The translations under genes were made by a program, and so were the position numbers. Shown here one piece after another: positions 18,202 to 27,111 of a DNA stretch of 64,000 bases (its first letter is position 1; each line of letters begins with the position of its first letter). Source of the DNA: Halobellus limi (GTDB lineage Archaea > Halobacteriota > Halobacteria > Halobacteriales > Haloferacaceae); the NCBI RefSeq assembly GCF_004799685.1, contig NZ_CP031311.1:2170001-2234000 (forward strand). The letters are read 5' to 3'. Under the pieces are notes generated by a model. That model was not told where the DNA came from. It searched no databases and worked only from the letters and a program-made list of their open reading frames with translations.

Positions 18202-18471
18202 TCAAATCCAATTCAAAAGGTCAGCTAACTTCGCAGAAATCGCCGTCAGAACCGCCCCGGAACCAATAGAGAATCCAGAAATTATCGTCGTATTTCGGCG
18301 CACGCGGTTATCGAGATCTTCGTAACTCCCCTCGATCGACGCAATGCGCTCATATTGCTCGGAGTTGGTTTCGTTAATCCGAACCTCCATCCGCTCCATA
18401 CGATCTTCAATTCGTGCCGTTCGTTCGTCTACACGGTAAAGAAGCTCAGCGACCTTTCCATCGTCGCTCAT
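18202..18471 (-). CDS. Coiled-coil protein with C-terminal membrane segment (XhlA-like layout)
   Basis: 89 aa. Residues about 5-60 form a coiled coil (VDERTARIEDRMERMEVRIN, ERIASIEGSYEDLDNRV), followed by a basic turn (RVRRN) and one hydrophobic segment (TTIISGFSIGSGAVLTAISA). The same layout is seen in XhlA-type holin-associated proteins of bacterial prophages. Here it lies between portal and protease, overlapping the portal gene by 26 nt. Function unproven. Confidence 0.6.
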   Translation of the reverse strand: MSDDGKVAELLYRVDERTARIEDRMERMEVRINETNSEQYERIASIEGSYEDLDNRVRRNTTIISGFSIGSGAVLTAISAKLADLLNWI

Positions 18472-19915
18472 TCTTGTGTAACATCACCCTGCGGGCGACT
18501 CTCGCCCCCGAGGTGTCCTTCTCAGGGTTCTGTCGGCCCTTTACAGACCGACCACCCGATTCCGTACCGCCACCTGTGCCACTCGGTGAGCCACCATTCG
18601 GGTTCTGAATGTTATCGCCCTTCCCCGCAAGCTCGTTGATGATCCGAATATGCTCAGCTAATTCGTCCTCTTGGGGAAGCTCCGTTTCCGGATCGATCCC
18701 GATTCTCTCGGCTGCTGCCTCTCTCGTGAGAAGCCCATTATTCACCAACTGAATCGCCATTTCAGCCTCAAGGCGCTCCTCCTCAGACGAGTGTTGCCCA
18801 AACTCGAAGTCCGGGGGGATCTCAACGTAATCCTCAGGCGTCGGGTGCCCAAGAATCGAGACAAACACTTGATAGCGAATGACGTGCCGTAGAATCCGCC
18901 GGAACCGCTGAATCCGGCGGTCGAACTTCGGCATTACCGCCACAGACGTATTTCGATTAATGTCGGTATCCATCCCCGTCAAGAACGGCGGAACACCCAT
19001 CCCTGCGTGAATCCGCTGAAGAAGGTGCTTGAACACCGGCTCAAGATTCATCATCCCCGCCGAGGATTGCGTCGAAGTCGTCCCAACAACATCGTGCTCA
19101 ACGTCGTGACCCGTTGCCAACATTGATTCCGGCTCAATATCTCGAAGCTCATTCAGCCAATTCGTGATCTCATCGGGATGCCACGGCCGATCCTCCGTCC
19201 CACACTTGAAGTGAATCGGCGGATAGGCCTTCGTCGCCACGAATCGGGCCATATCGATCTCCATATCTCGGAGCATATCGACCGGCTCCTGAATGAACTC
19301 GATCAGCGAGTGACCCCACGGCGAATTAACGTCCGGAAAAAACCGTAAAATCGCAAGATCGAACGGCCCAAACTCAATCGGATCGGCGGCATCCGGATTA
19401 TCCATCTCATAGCCCGTGATATTCCCGAACTTATCACGCTGAATGGACATCGCCTTCGTGGGAAGCACCTTTGGCTTGAACACGTCGTCTTCGACAACTA
19501 CAGCCAAAAACGCCGTCCCATCCGTCAGCGCAACATCAACCCACTCAGGTAACACGCCCTCGAAGCCCGACACCTCGATCAGCCGCTTGAAATCCGCTAC
19601 CTCCTCGGGCGTTTGACCTTCATCGGTGTAGGGGATGTTCGCCGGGGCGACATTGAATCCCGTTCCCACAATATAATCTACGATCAGATTGATGATCTCC
19701 GCAACGTGCGGATCTGTACGCCGAATCGCCCGAAACTCGTCAATCTGTGATTCCGGAGCTTCACTCGGGCGAGGCTTCCCACCCGCCGCCTGCCCACGGA
19801 CAACCACAGCCTTCGGAGATTCGAGCATAAAATCAGCCCGCCGCTTGGCGTCGTCAGAAACGACCATCTCGCCCTCGGCGGCCCGTCGATATAATTCAGT
19901 TTGAATAGCAGACAT
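18446..19915 (-). CDS. Portal protein
   Basis: 489 aa, the usual portal length, directly after the large terminase. Features: an N-terminal helical region with RRTDPHVAEIINLIVDYIVG near residue 70, a wing domain, FKHLLQRIHAGMGVPPFLTG (a portal hallmark near residue 295), then FDRRIQRFRRILRHVIRYQV of the stem/crown helices. It forms the dodecameric channel for DNA entry and exit. Confidence 0.92.
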   Translation of the reverse strand: MSAIQTELYRRAAEGEMVVSDDAKRRADFMLESPKAVVVRGQAAGGKPRPSEAPESQIDEFRAIRRTDPHVAEIINLIVDYIVGTGFNVAPANIPYTDEGQTPEEVADFKRLIEVSGFEGVLPEWVDVALTDGTAFLAVVVEDDVFKPKVLPTKAMSIQRDKFGNITGYEMDNPDAADPIEFGPFDLAILRFFPDVNSPWGHSLIEFIQEPVDMLRDMEIDMARFVATKAYPPIHFKCGTEDRPWHPDEITNWLNELRDIEPESMLATGHDVEHDVVGTTSTQSSAGMMNLEPVFKHLLQRIHAGMGVPPFLTGMDTDINRNTSVAVMPKFDRRIQRFRRILRHVIRYQVFVSILGHPTPEDYVEIPPDFEFGQHSSEEERLEAEMAIQLVNNGLLTREAAAERIGIDPETELPQEDELAEHIRIINELAGKGDNIQNPNGGSPSGTGGGTESGGRSVKGRQNPEKDTSGARVARRVMLHKNERRWKGR

Positions 19916-19923
19916 TAGATAAA

Positions 19924-21612
19924 TTAGCGACGACCGTACCGAGAGCGGTAAGACCGACGACCTGTTGGGCGATTCACCTTCTGAGAGGCGAACGCAACCG
20001 GTCGCTCTGATCCCCGCGTGTCGCGGTCGTAATCAACAACTTTCCTACTCCGATCAACCTGCGGATACTCCTTCGCGGCAACCGATCGTGCGGGAGGAGT
20101 ATCGAATCCGGGCGGAAAGGCGGACAAGACAGTAGCAATCGCAACATCATCCTTTCCCTCCGGAGCCGTGTCCTTCCCCGAAAATCGGGGCACAAGGTGG
20201 TCCTTCTTCTGAATCCGCTGAATCGCAACTAATTGCTCGAACAGCGTCTCATCCGGGAGCAAGGCAACCGTCCCCTGTCGAAGCCCCGCGTTCATCGCGT
20301 AGAACATATCGCGGACCTTCTTCGTATCAGAGAAATTGAACGGGATCACTGCGCTCCCGAGCTTCTTCCGAAGGAGTGCCGGGAGGGTCTGACCTGACCC
20401 CGTCACGTCCATAATCAGGTAATCGCAGTCGAGCGAATCGAAAACGTGGCTCACACGGGCAGCAACGTGATTCACGTTCTCCCGATCCGGATCAGCAATC
20501 CCAAGCGCCGAGATCGTCTTCGTCGAAACAACCTCAAGATAGCGTTGGGACCGCCGCTCCACGCCCACCTTTTCGTCCTCCCACGCATCGAACACAGAAA
20601 TTACCGTGTCGTCGTGCGTGTACCCAACGTCGACGCCCATAAACCGAGTTCCGCCCATCCGAGGGGCCGCAATTCCCGAAATATAGGACTCGTTCCCCTG
20701 CGGTATCCGCATTGCCGCCTCAACTGACGGCTCAGAGAAGAACAGCGACTCCTCCGCAGCAGGAACACACAGGTACTCTTGGGCGAACCCCACCGGGTCC
20801 TGTGCGCGGTCCTGCTCGACCACATCGATATTCAGATCCGGGCGAGCCGGGGCAAGCTCCTGCTCGTACAACGGGACCTCAATGTCAATCTCGTCGTGAT
20901 TGTGGAACGTCGGCTGAAACATCGAAATGACGCCCAACTTCGTCCCCTCCTCATCGAAGCCGCTCAGCGAACCGCGCTTGAACGACTTCATAAACTCGTC
21001 ACTCTTGCCGTTCGGGGTACTCACCTGCAACATCTTCCCCGTCGACAAGCTCATCATCGGACGATAGGCGCGGAGCTTCTCCTTCTGCTTCTCCATAAAC
21101 GCCATCTCGTCGAAGAGAATCGACCGAGCGCCGTCACCACGAGACGAATCTGGAGCGCCCGTGTACCCAACGAACTTCGTCCCGTTCCACAACTCAAGGT
21201 CGCCCTTATTCTTCGTCGGCAAGGGAACCTCGATCACCGCGTTCTCGAACAGATCAGTAAGATCAGAAATCCGAGAGTGCGACTGATCCTCCTTCGTCGA
21301 GACAATTGGATACAGTTGATTCGGCCGGACAATCGCCTCAAGCGCCATACAAATCAGCGCAATCGCCGTCCCCCCAATGCGCCGACCCTTCAGCAGCGTA
21401 ATGACAGACGCATCTCCGTAGAAATACGCGTGAACGAACTGTCGCTGCCACGGATCAAACAGTGTGACCGGGTGTAACTGCCCGTCCGCATCCGGGAGCC
21501 GGAACAAATCCTCGATGATGTGATCAGGACGCCCATTCCACCGCTTCGCAACGGCCTCCGGGTCAGCGCCCGTCACCTCACAGAACTCCTGAAGAATTGC
21601 CCCGATTTTCAT
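19924..21612 (-). CDS. terL: Terminase large subunit
   Basis: 562 aa. Walker A-like KGRRIGGT near residues 75-82 preceded by ASVITLL, Walker B ARSILFDEMAF near 160-170, then a C-terminal RNase H-like nuclease: GVDVGYTHDDTVISV near 327, LIMDVTGSGQTL near 400, and GKDDVAIA near 495 supplying the acidic residues. It powers genome packaging and cuts concatemers. Followed within 10 bp by the portal gene. The closing ~70 residues are basic and Arg-rich. Confidence 0.95.
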   Translation of the reverse strand: MKIGAILQEFCEVTGADPEAVAKRWNGRPDHIIEDLFRLPDADGQLHPVTLFDPWQRQFVHAYFYGDASVITLLKGRRIGGTAIALICMALEAIVRPNQLYPIVSTKEDQSHSRISDLTDLFENAVIEVPLPTKNKGDLELWNGTKFVGYTGAPDSSRGDGARSILFDEMAFMEKQKEKLRAYRPMMSLSTGKMLQVSTPNGKSDEFMKSFKRGSLSGFDEEGTKLGVISMFQPTFHNHDEIDIEVPLYEQELAPARPDLNIDVVEQDRAQDPVGFAQEYLCVPAAEESLFFSEPSVEAAMRIPQGNESYISGIAAPRMGGTRFMGVDVGYTHDDTVISVFDAWEDEKVGVERRSQRYLEVVSTKTISALGIADPDRENVNHVAARVSHVFDSLDCDYLIMDVTGSGQTLPALLRKKLGSAVIPFNFSDTKKVRDMFYAMNAGLRQGTVALLPDETLFEQLVAIQRIQKKDHLVPRFSGKDTAPEGKDDVAIATVLSAFPPGFDTPPARSVAAKEYPQVDRSRKVVDYDRDTRGSERPVAFASQKVNRPTGRRSYRSRYGRR

Positions 21613-21618
21613 ACTAAC

Positions 21619-21804
21619 TTACATATACAGCTCAAGACTCGCCAGATCACACTGAATCCAACACGTCTCAGCCTTCGCGCACTCCATATCCCACGCAATC
21701 AGGAAATCCGAATCATCAAGCGTAAACTCGAACACCTGAGACGGGTCCGAAACACCTTCCCCCGGCCCCGCTCGTGACACCCGCGCCGCGTCAACGTGGT
21801 CCAT
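21619..21804 (-). CDS. Small protein between terminase subunits (61 aa)
   Basis: 61 aa from the ATG at 21804; a longer in-frame start at 21828 would overlap the upstream gene more. Acidic with several cysteines and tryptophans (DDSDFLIAWDMECAKAETCW). Tight spacing to TerL supports it being translated. No family recognised. Confidence 0.5.
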   Translation of the reverse strand: MDHVDAARVSRAGPGEGVSDPSQVFEFTLDDSDFLIAWDMECAKAETCWIQCDLASLELYM

Positions 21805-22144
21805 TCTTCGCCACAATTCCCGACACAACGAGTGCCTTCAGCCCGTCACGGCGTGCAAAGTAGATCGGCTCCTCCGTCGTCTCCGTCCCATCTGACTCAC
21901 CGTACATAGCTGAGGGAACTGCCAAAATCCCATACGGCATCGCCGAATCAACCACCACATCAACGTGATTTGACCCGACCTTCGCAACCATTCGCAACGA
22001 ATCAGTTGCCTCGCAGATTTCCACACAGAAATCAGGCGAGACAGCAGCATACTGCCCCGTGTACGGAACCAGTTCTAATTCGTCAATCAAACAGTATTGT
22101 TCGCTAAGCTCACAAATTTCCATAGAAACCCTTATCGTCGCCAC
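21791..22144 (-). CDS. Hypothetical late-operon protein (117 aa)
   Basis: Beta-rich acidic protein (IDELELVPYTGQYAAVSPDF, then MVAKVGSNHVDVVVDSAMPYG) with four cysteines in the first 45 residues. ATG at 22144, with a second in-frame ATG seven codons later. Overlaps the next small gene by 14 nt. No function can be assigned; it lies among the packaging genes. Confidence 0.55.
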   Translation of the reverse strand: MATIRVSMEICELSEQYCLIDELELVPYTGQYAAVSPDFCVEICEATDSLRMVAKVGSNHVDVVVDSAMPYGILAVPSAMYGESDGTETTEEPIYFARRDGLKALVVSGIVAKNGPR

Positions 22145-22283
22145 CAGCGTACCGTGGTTTGTTCCGACGCTTTCCTCGTCGGAGCAACAACAGACAATCG
22201 GGGATTAGTCACCCCGGTACACTCTCTCCCTACCACACAGGTAGGTAAGCACGCACATAGGGACTCTCTCCCCCACCCGTGCT

Positions 22284-23018
22284 TTACTCGAACATTTCAG
22301 GATCGTACGTAGACTCGTCGTTATTGATCAAATCACCGAGCGCACCCGCCAGCGAATCCATAACATCCGTTCGATCCTTCACCTGCTCGTCTTTCTTCTG
22401 TGCCTTCCGCGTGATTCCAAGCGACTCTTTGATCGTATCGATTAGGCGGATCTGCGACTGGTGATCCTTGATCAGACGATTGGAAACCTCCTTTGTCTCA
22501 AGAAGCTCACCCTTCGCATCGTAGACCCCCTCAGTCGTCACCTCAGTATTCGCCAAGATGTAATCAGACGAACGAGCCTGCCGGACGATCTCGATCGCCA
22601 ACGTATCGAACGAATGACCCGCCGCCGGATCACTTTCGAGGTCAATATCATAGACCTCGGGCCACGTCATAATCCAATCGAGGAGATCCTGTTCCTCGTC
22701 GGTCAATGTTTCCCGGATCGTCTCAGGTAACGCGTACATAGAATGTTTGAGCGGGGCGTGCTTGTCCAAATTCTCAAGCGTCGGCTTCGCAAACGCCCCG
22801 TGGAAGCGACACCGATCTCGATTTCCATCCTTTGCAACCCGATTTTGGCAATAACGTTGCGGGCCGTCGTACTCCACAGGCTGCCTCCCAATGCGAGCAA
22901 GACAATACGCCTCCTCGAACGGAATCGCAGACTCCCGGAACTTCGGCGACTTCAGGTACTCAACCTTCAACTCGCCCAACTGCTGCTCATCGGCCCCACT
23001 AACCTCCTGTGAAGCCAT
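22284..23018 (-). CDS. Putative terminase small subunit
   Basis: 244 aa. A conserved Cys/His patch near residues 55-75 (RYCQNRVAKDGNRDRCRFHG) could bind zinc. The rest is helical: LPETIRETLTDEEQDLLDWI in the middle and a C-terminal DTIKESLGITRKAQKKDEQV helix with a short acidic tail. A helical protein of this size with a basic ITRKAQKK helix, two genes before TerL, suits a small terminase that recognises viral DNA. The call rests on position and general form. Confidence 0.55.
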   Translation of the reverse strand: MASQEVSGADEQQLGELKVEYLKSPKFRESAIPFEEAYCLARIGRQPVEYDGPQRYCQNRVAKDGNRDRCRFHGAFAKPTLENLDKHAPLKHSMYALPETIRETLTDEEQDLLDWIMTWPEVYDIDLESDPAAGHSFDTLAIEIVRQARSSDYILANTEVTTEGVYDAKGELLETKEVSNRLIKDHQSQIRLIDTIKESLGITRKAQKKDEQVKDRTDVMDSLAGALGDLINNDESTYDPEMFE

Positions 23019-23021
23019 ACG

Positions 23022-23345
23022 CTATCCCAACTCAGGCCGAATGAAGATTTCAAGCGGCTCAGACGGAAACGTCTCCGGGAAGCCGTCACTGTACGTCACC
23101 TCAAACTCCGCGAGGAACACACCGGCCGTATCCGTATCACCAGCACGCCACTGATACGCCACCTTTCCCGCCGTCGCATCGAGAATCGACGCCGACTCGT
23201 TGACCTTCACCGCATCCGACCCACGAGCCTTCATATGAAACTCAACGGTTGCATCCGTCAGATCAACAGCCGCGCCGTCTTCGTCCCTACAGAAGCCGAC
23301 AAGCGCCGGATAACGGTCATTCTGTGTGATTTTGTAGTCAACCAT
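23022..23345 (-). CDS. BppU-like baseplate/receptor-binding upper domain
   Basis: 107 aa. The pattern DRYPALVGFCRDEDGAAVDL, TDATVEFHMKARGS and VAYQWRAGDTDTAGVFLAEF matches the Ig-like N-terminal domain of BppU-type proteins, which tether receptor-binding proteins to baseplates. It stands alone next to the large adhesin gene, so a partner relation is plausible. Confidence 0.7.
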   Translation of the reverse strand: MVDYKITQNDRYPALVGFCRDEDGAAVDLTDATVEFHMKARGSDAVKVNESASILDATAGKVAYQWRAGDTDTAGVFLAEFEVTYSDGFPETFPSEPLEIFIRPELG

Positions 23346-23357
23346 TGAGATCAGAGA

Positions 23358-25736
23358 TCAGAGAAAATTGTCGTTCGTACTATCCAACTCGAAGCCATTA
23401 CCGCCCGAATTATCCACCGATAACCCGTTTTCACCGGAATTGTCCACCGAAATCGACGAATTACCCGTCTCGCTCATCCGAAGGAACAAGAACAGGACGT
23501 TCTCGGCAGAAAGGGGGGCCACAAGTCCGCTCAGAGCCGCCAAATCGACGCCTACCGAGCGCGGAGCCACAGAGCTACCTACTGAAGACGACCCGAGACG
23601 CCCCGAAATGGAAGCTAAATCGGCTGAAACCGCCCCCGGAGACGCGCTCCACGCACCGCTTTCCGACCCCACAGACACGAGATCGAGCATCGCAACCATC
23701 GCGAGAACCACACCGAGGTCAAACGACCCCGCAGATGCGGACAGTGAACCGAGATCAGCCGAAACAGGCCCCGGAACCGCACCCGGAGAGGCCGGACTCG
23801 TTGGAAGATCCCCCGAAGATAGTGTTCGAGCCACCGGGCCAGCACTCGCACTCGGCGAGCTGATCGACGAGACAATCGACGCCACTCCAACAGCACTCGA
23901 TACAGCGCCCACAATCGCCCCGAGATCGGCCGGAGAGCCCACCACACCTAATGACTCAAGGGCAGCATACACCGCCTCAGATGAGCCGATAGCGCGAGGG
24001 ATCGCGACAAATCCCACCGAATCCACCGTCGCGGCGGTCGGACCCACGATCGATGACACCGAAACTGGTATTGCGCCCACAGTCGCTACTTCAAGGGGCG
24101 GCGAGACAGGAGCCAATAGTATATTGGGATCGGTCCCTGCTGACGTTATTGACGGTCCCTCCACCGCCGCACTCACCGCTCCCGGAGCAACCCCGATAAT
24201 TGTAGGAGTACCCGAAGCACTCACACTCCCAAGCTGCGGCGCGACCGGACCAGCACTCGCAGTCATACCACTCGGAGCCGACGCGACCGAGCTTACCTCC
24301 ATAGATGCACTCACCGCGCCCGGAGACGCCCCGAGATCGCTCTCCGCCGACGGTGAATCCACTCTGTCAATCGTCGCAGCAACCGCACCAGCGGAAGCCG
24401 AGACGCTGTAGGTCGCACCCGACACGTTCATCGTCGCCAGCGTAGCCGAAACCGACGAAACTGCGGTCCCATCGTACGCCGTCAGATCAGCAACCTCCTG
24501 ATTCGTCAGAACGTCGCTGTAGACCCGAGCGTCGTCAACGCGACCGCCATTTTTGATGTAGCGGTCAGTCCCTTTCTCAGACCCAAATCGAAGCGGTGCA
24601 GTTGCGCCGCCGATTGTCGTCTCCGTGTTGGTCCCGTAGGAAACGCCGTCAACCCATAGCTCGAATGTCGAGCCGTTGTAGGTCACAATGATCGTCTGCC
24701 ACGTATTCAGCGTCGGAGCCGGACCCTCAACCGTCACCGCGTTAGAACCAACGCGGACTTGGATCAGGCCATCCCACTCAACCAGCCAAAACGCCCGATC
24801 AGAGTAGCTAACGTTCTTACACGCAATCGTCTGAATATCGGTCGTCCCGGTCGTGGTCGTCGTCAGATACGATCTGATCGCAAACGTCCACGGGGCCGAG
24901 TCGATCGTCGCGTGGTCGCCCGCATCAATGTGAGACGATCCATCGAACTGCGCCGCTCCGTCAATGTAGCCGCCAGAAACGAGCGACGTTCCGTTATTCG
25001 TCGCATCGTACGTTCCGACTGAATCTGTGTATCCCGAGTCAAACTTCCACTTCGACGCAAGTGCACGAGTAACATCATCCGTCGGTGGCGCTGGTACCGA
25101 CCCGGACACATCGTACGCCGTGACCGACGCCGACGCAACACCAAGTGTGGCCGACTGCGGACCACCGCCCTGCGTCGGCCCGGCTATGTCATCAAAATAG
25201 AACTCAGCCGGATCGTTGTTGGTTTGGGCGTAAATACCGATTCCGCCGCTTGAATATGCCGTATCAGTACCCGAAACCGACGCCTGAAGAACCTCAGAAG
25301 AATCGTAGAGATTAGCGGTGAATCCACCGGCCCCATCCCCAACGATCTCTAATTTAATCCACGAGTTGTACGGTAATGAGCCACCAGACCACCCAAGAAA
25401 CGAAATCGACCCGTTGGTGTATTTGTATAACTCAAGCCCATCTGAGCCAATCGATGCAGAATACTCGTTTCGCTGCGACGAAGTGTCGTTCTGTACGCAA
25501 ATCCTGAAATTTACTCTATGCCCTCCGGTTGCGTAAATCCAAGAAGACGCAGTGTCAGCGTTCGTGACAGTGAGATCCATCCGCTCTGCGAGCGCGCTAT
25601 AGAATCCACCAATGAGGTCCCACTCACCCGAAAACGCCCCGTTCCGAGCCTGCGTGGTGCTTGCGGATAGAAGATAGGCTTTACCGCCGACCCAATCGTA
25701 TACGTCACCATCTTCAAAGTCTACAAGAACGGGCAT
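23358..25736 (-). CDS. Large virion adhesin with two lectin-like domains and an Ala/Ser/Val repeat region
   Basis: 792 aa. Residues ~1-185 are a concanavalin-like domain (GAFSGEWDLIGGFYSALAER; YNSWIKLEIVGDGAGGF). Residues ~210-395 are a LamG-type domain (IDGAAQFDGSSHIDAGDHAT; RVDDARVYSDVLTNQEVADL). From ~400 to 760 runs a degenerate repeat of about 30 residues around xxPGAVSAxLxxVS. The end has a short SVDNSGxNG repeat. Lectin folds suggest binding to S-layer glycans; the repeat array looks like an extended stalk. Low-complexity DNA opens a long antisense frame that I reject. Confidence 0.8.
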   Translation of the reverse strand: MPVLVDFEDGDVYDWVGGKAYLLSASTTQARNGAFSGEWDLIGGFYSALAERMDLTVTNADTASSWIYATGGHRVNFRICVQNDTSSQRNEYSASIGSDGLELYKYTNGSISFLGWSGGSLPYNSWIKLEIVGDGAGGFTANLYDSSEVLQASVSGTDTAYSSGGIGIYAQTNNDPAEFYFDDIAGPTQGGGPQSATLGVASASVTAYDVSGSVPAPPTDDVTRALASKWKFDSGYTDSVGTYDATNNGTSLVSGGYIDGAAQFDGSSHIDAGDHATIDSAPWTFAIRSYLTTTTTGTTDIQTIACKNVSYSDRAFWLVEWDGLIQVRVGSNAVTVEGPAPTLNTWQTIIVTYNGSTFELWVDGVSYGTNTETTIGGATAPLRFGSEKGTDRYIKNGGRVDDARVYSDVLTNQEVADLTAYDGTAVSSVSATLATMNVSGATYSVSASAGAVAATIDRVDSPSAESDLGASPGAVSASMEVSSVASAPSGMTASAGPVAPQLGSVSASGTPTIIGVAPGAVSAAVEGPSITSAGTDPNILLAPVSPPLEVATVGAIPVSVSSIVGPTAATVDSVGFVAIPRAIGSSEAVYAALESLGVVGSPADLGAIVGAVSSAVGVASIVSSISSPSASAGPVARTLSSGDLPTSPASPGAVPGPVSADLGSLSASAGSFDLGVVLAMVAMLDLVSVGSESGAWSASPGAVSADLASISGRLGSSSVGSSVAPRSVGVDLAALSGLVAPLSAENVLFLFLRMSETGNSSISVDNSGENGLSVDNSGGNGFELDSTNDNFL

Positions 25737-25740
25737 CTAC

Positions 25741-26070
25741 TCACTCAGTCAGAAATTTAGAGAACATCAGCGCCCAATCTCGGGCAGAAATATCAACCGG
25801 CAGCATATTCGTCGCGTTCAGCGCGTTCTCGACCGCAGCAGGGTAGATCCTGAACGCGTCGGACTGCTGTTCAAGCTGATCTAACGCAACGTCGTCGGCG
25901 TCGTCAACGAACACACGAACAGCGTGATAGTCGCCCGTTGCGTGCGAGATCGCCTCCCCACCGTACCACTTTACGACACGGGAGTCATCGACGTACTTCG
26001 GTCGCTGCGGGTCATCTTCCGTACCAGCACCAACTTCGGGAACGATGAAGAAACCAGAAACAAGGGCCAT
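25741..26070 (-). CDS. Hypothetical structural-operon protein (109 aa)
   Basis: Acidic alpha/beta protein starting with a short hydrophobic segment (ALVSGFFIVPEVGAG) and containing DDSRVVKWYGGEAISHATGD. It sits between the adhesin and the first gene of the late operon with 4-5 bp spacing, so it is probably a virion or assembly protein. No family recognised. Confidence 0.6.
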   Translation of the reverse strand: MALVSGFFIVPEVGAGTEDDPQRPKYVDDSRVVKWYGGEAISHATGDYHAVRVFVDDADDVALDQLEQQSDAFRIYPAAVENALNATNMLPVDISARDWALMFSKFLTE

Positions 26071-26075
26071 TTAGC

Positions 26076-26510
26076 TCACCCGAGCGTCAGCAAGCCAGAA
26101 GCATTGATCGTCAACGTCACGTCGCCACCATTCGTCGGTAGCGGGAAATCAGCCGACTCGTACCATCCCACAACAGGGCTATCCGAATCAGTCGTGACCT
26201 CCTTGTAGATCAGAACACCCTGAATCGTCCCCGCATCGAGGCCCGTATAGGAGAGATCGTCGGCATCGACCACTCCCTGATCGTTCGTGTTGTCCGTGGA
26301 AACAGAGACATTCAGCGTTTTTCGTGTGTAACCCGTACCAGACATTTCATTCGCCACAGCCGTCACATCGTCAACGTAGATGTGAGTGTCAATATCAGGC
26401 GTGTAGGCCGCAGAATCGTCGATAATGAGTGCCCGAATCGTATCTGTATCGAGGTCAACACCGCCATTCAGCAGAAGCGTCTTGAAATTATTGTATAGAG
26501 TAGTAGCCAT
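26076..26510 (-). CDS. Phage minor structural protein, first gene of the late operon
   Basis: 144 aa from the ATG at 26510. The pattern LLNGGVDLDTDTIRALIIDD, YTPDIDTHIYVDDV, NEMSGTGYTRKTL matches a widespread family of small phage structural proteins with NGxxDxxxDTIKxALxxxxYTPDxDTH and SGxGY boxes. A TATA box lies about 50 bp upstream, so this appears to head the leftward transcript. Confidence 0.75.
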   Translation of the reverse strand: MATTLYNNFKTLLLNGGVDLDTDTIRALIIDDSAAYTPDIDTHIYVDDVTAVANEMSGTGYTRKTLNVSVSTDNTNDQGVVDADDLSYTGLDAGTIQGVLIYKEVTTDSDSPVVGWYESADFPLPTNGGDVTLTINASGLLTLG

Positions 26511-26558
26511 AATAGCACCCAAAATCGCATAGAAGCAGACCGCTCAGCCCGGACCCCG

Positions 26559-26567
26559 TAATATATC
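26559..26567 (-). promoter_or_regulatory. TATA box of the late (leftward) operon
   Basis: On the minus strand the sequence reads GGATATATTAC. It lies so that transcription would start about 25 nt downstream near 26,535, leaving a short leader before the ATG at 26510. It is the nearest good haloarchaeal TATA element to the first late gene. Confidence 0.6.
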
Positions 26568-27111
26568 CTCCCGCAATCGATTTTCCACAATCGTAGCGGC
26601 TAACCAGTACGATCTAATCAAAAAGCGGACTGAGAAAACCAACAGTAGTCGTCAACCTCGATGGGCAAGATCACCGAACGGCCTCATCACTACCGAGGTA
26701 ACCCGACCAAGATAACCACAAAGAGAATCCAAAACACAGTGGAACGTCAGAGCCAAAAACTGAAAGAGATAGAGAGATCCGGCCCCGAAGCTACCCACTA
26801 AAGAGAGCAGATAGTAGAGGATGAGCTGTTTGCTTCCAACTTCCTCTACCCCTATTAGGATACAACGGTATATATACCCGGTGCGGGATTTAAATACTCA
26901 ATCGCTTAGACGCCCGAAAACGACCGATCTGAGAAGGTTCTCATCCCACCGGGTATTTAATTGTTTCGTAAAAAAGCGCGCTCGATGAATAGAGCAGCCG
27001 TGGCAAATACACCCCACACAGGGCGTTATATAACACTTCTCGCATCGATTATTTCACTATCTCATAGATGAATCAGTCGGGGGAGTTTACGTGCTAATTT
27101 ATCCAAGTAGA
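26568..27111. other. AT-rich intergenic region with inverted operator-like boxes
   Basis: About 540 bp without a convincing gene. It contains several TATA-like stretches (GGTATATATACC at 26869-26878, ATTTAAAT near 26888, TATTTAATT near 26955). The 10-mer CACCGGGTAT occurs on the minus strand at 26874-26883 and on the plus strand at 26947-26956, each beside a TATA-like element. This looks like a control region between the late operon and the phosphatase gene. Confidence 0.5.

Noticed and set aside
23368-24411. 347-codon plus-strand frame
   Set aside because: Antisense to the low-complexity repeats of the adhesin.
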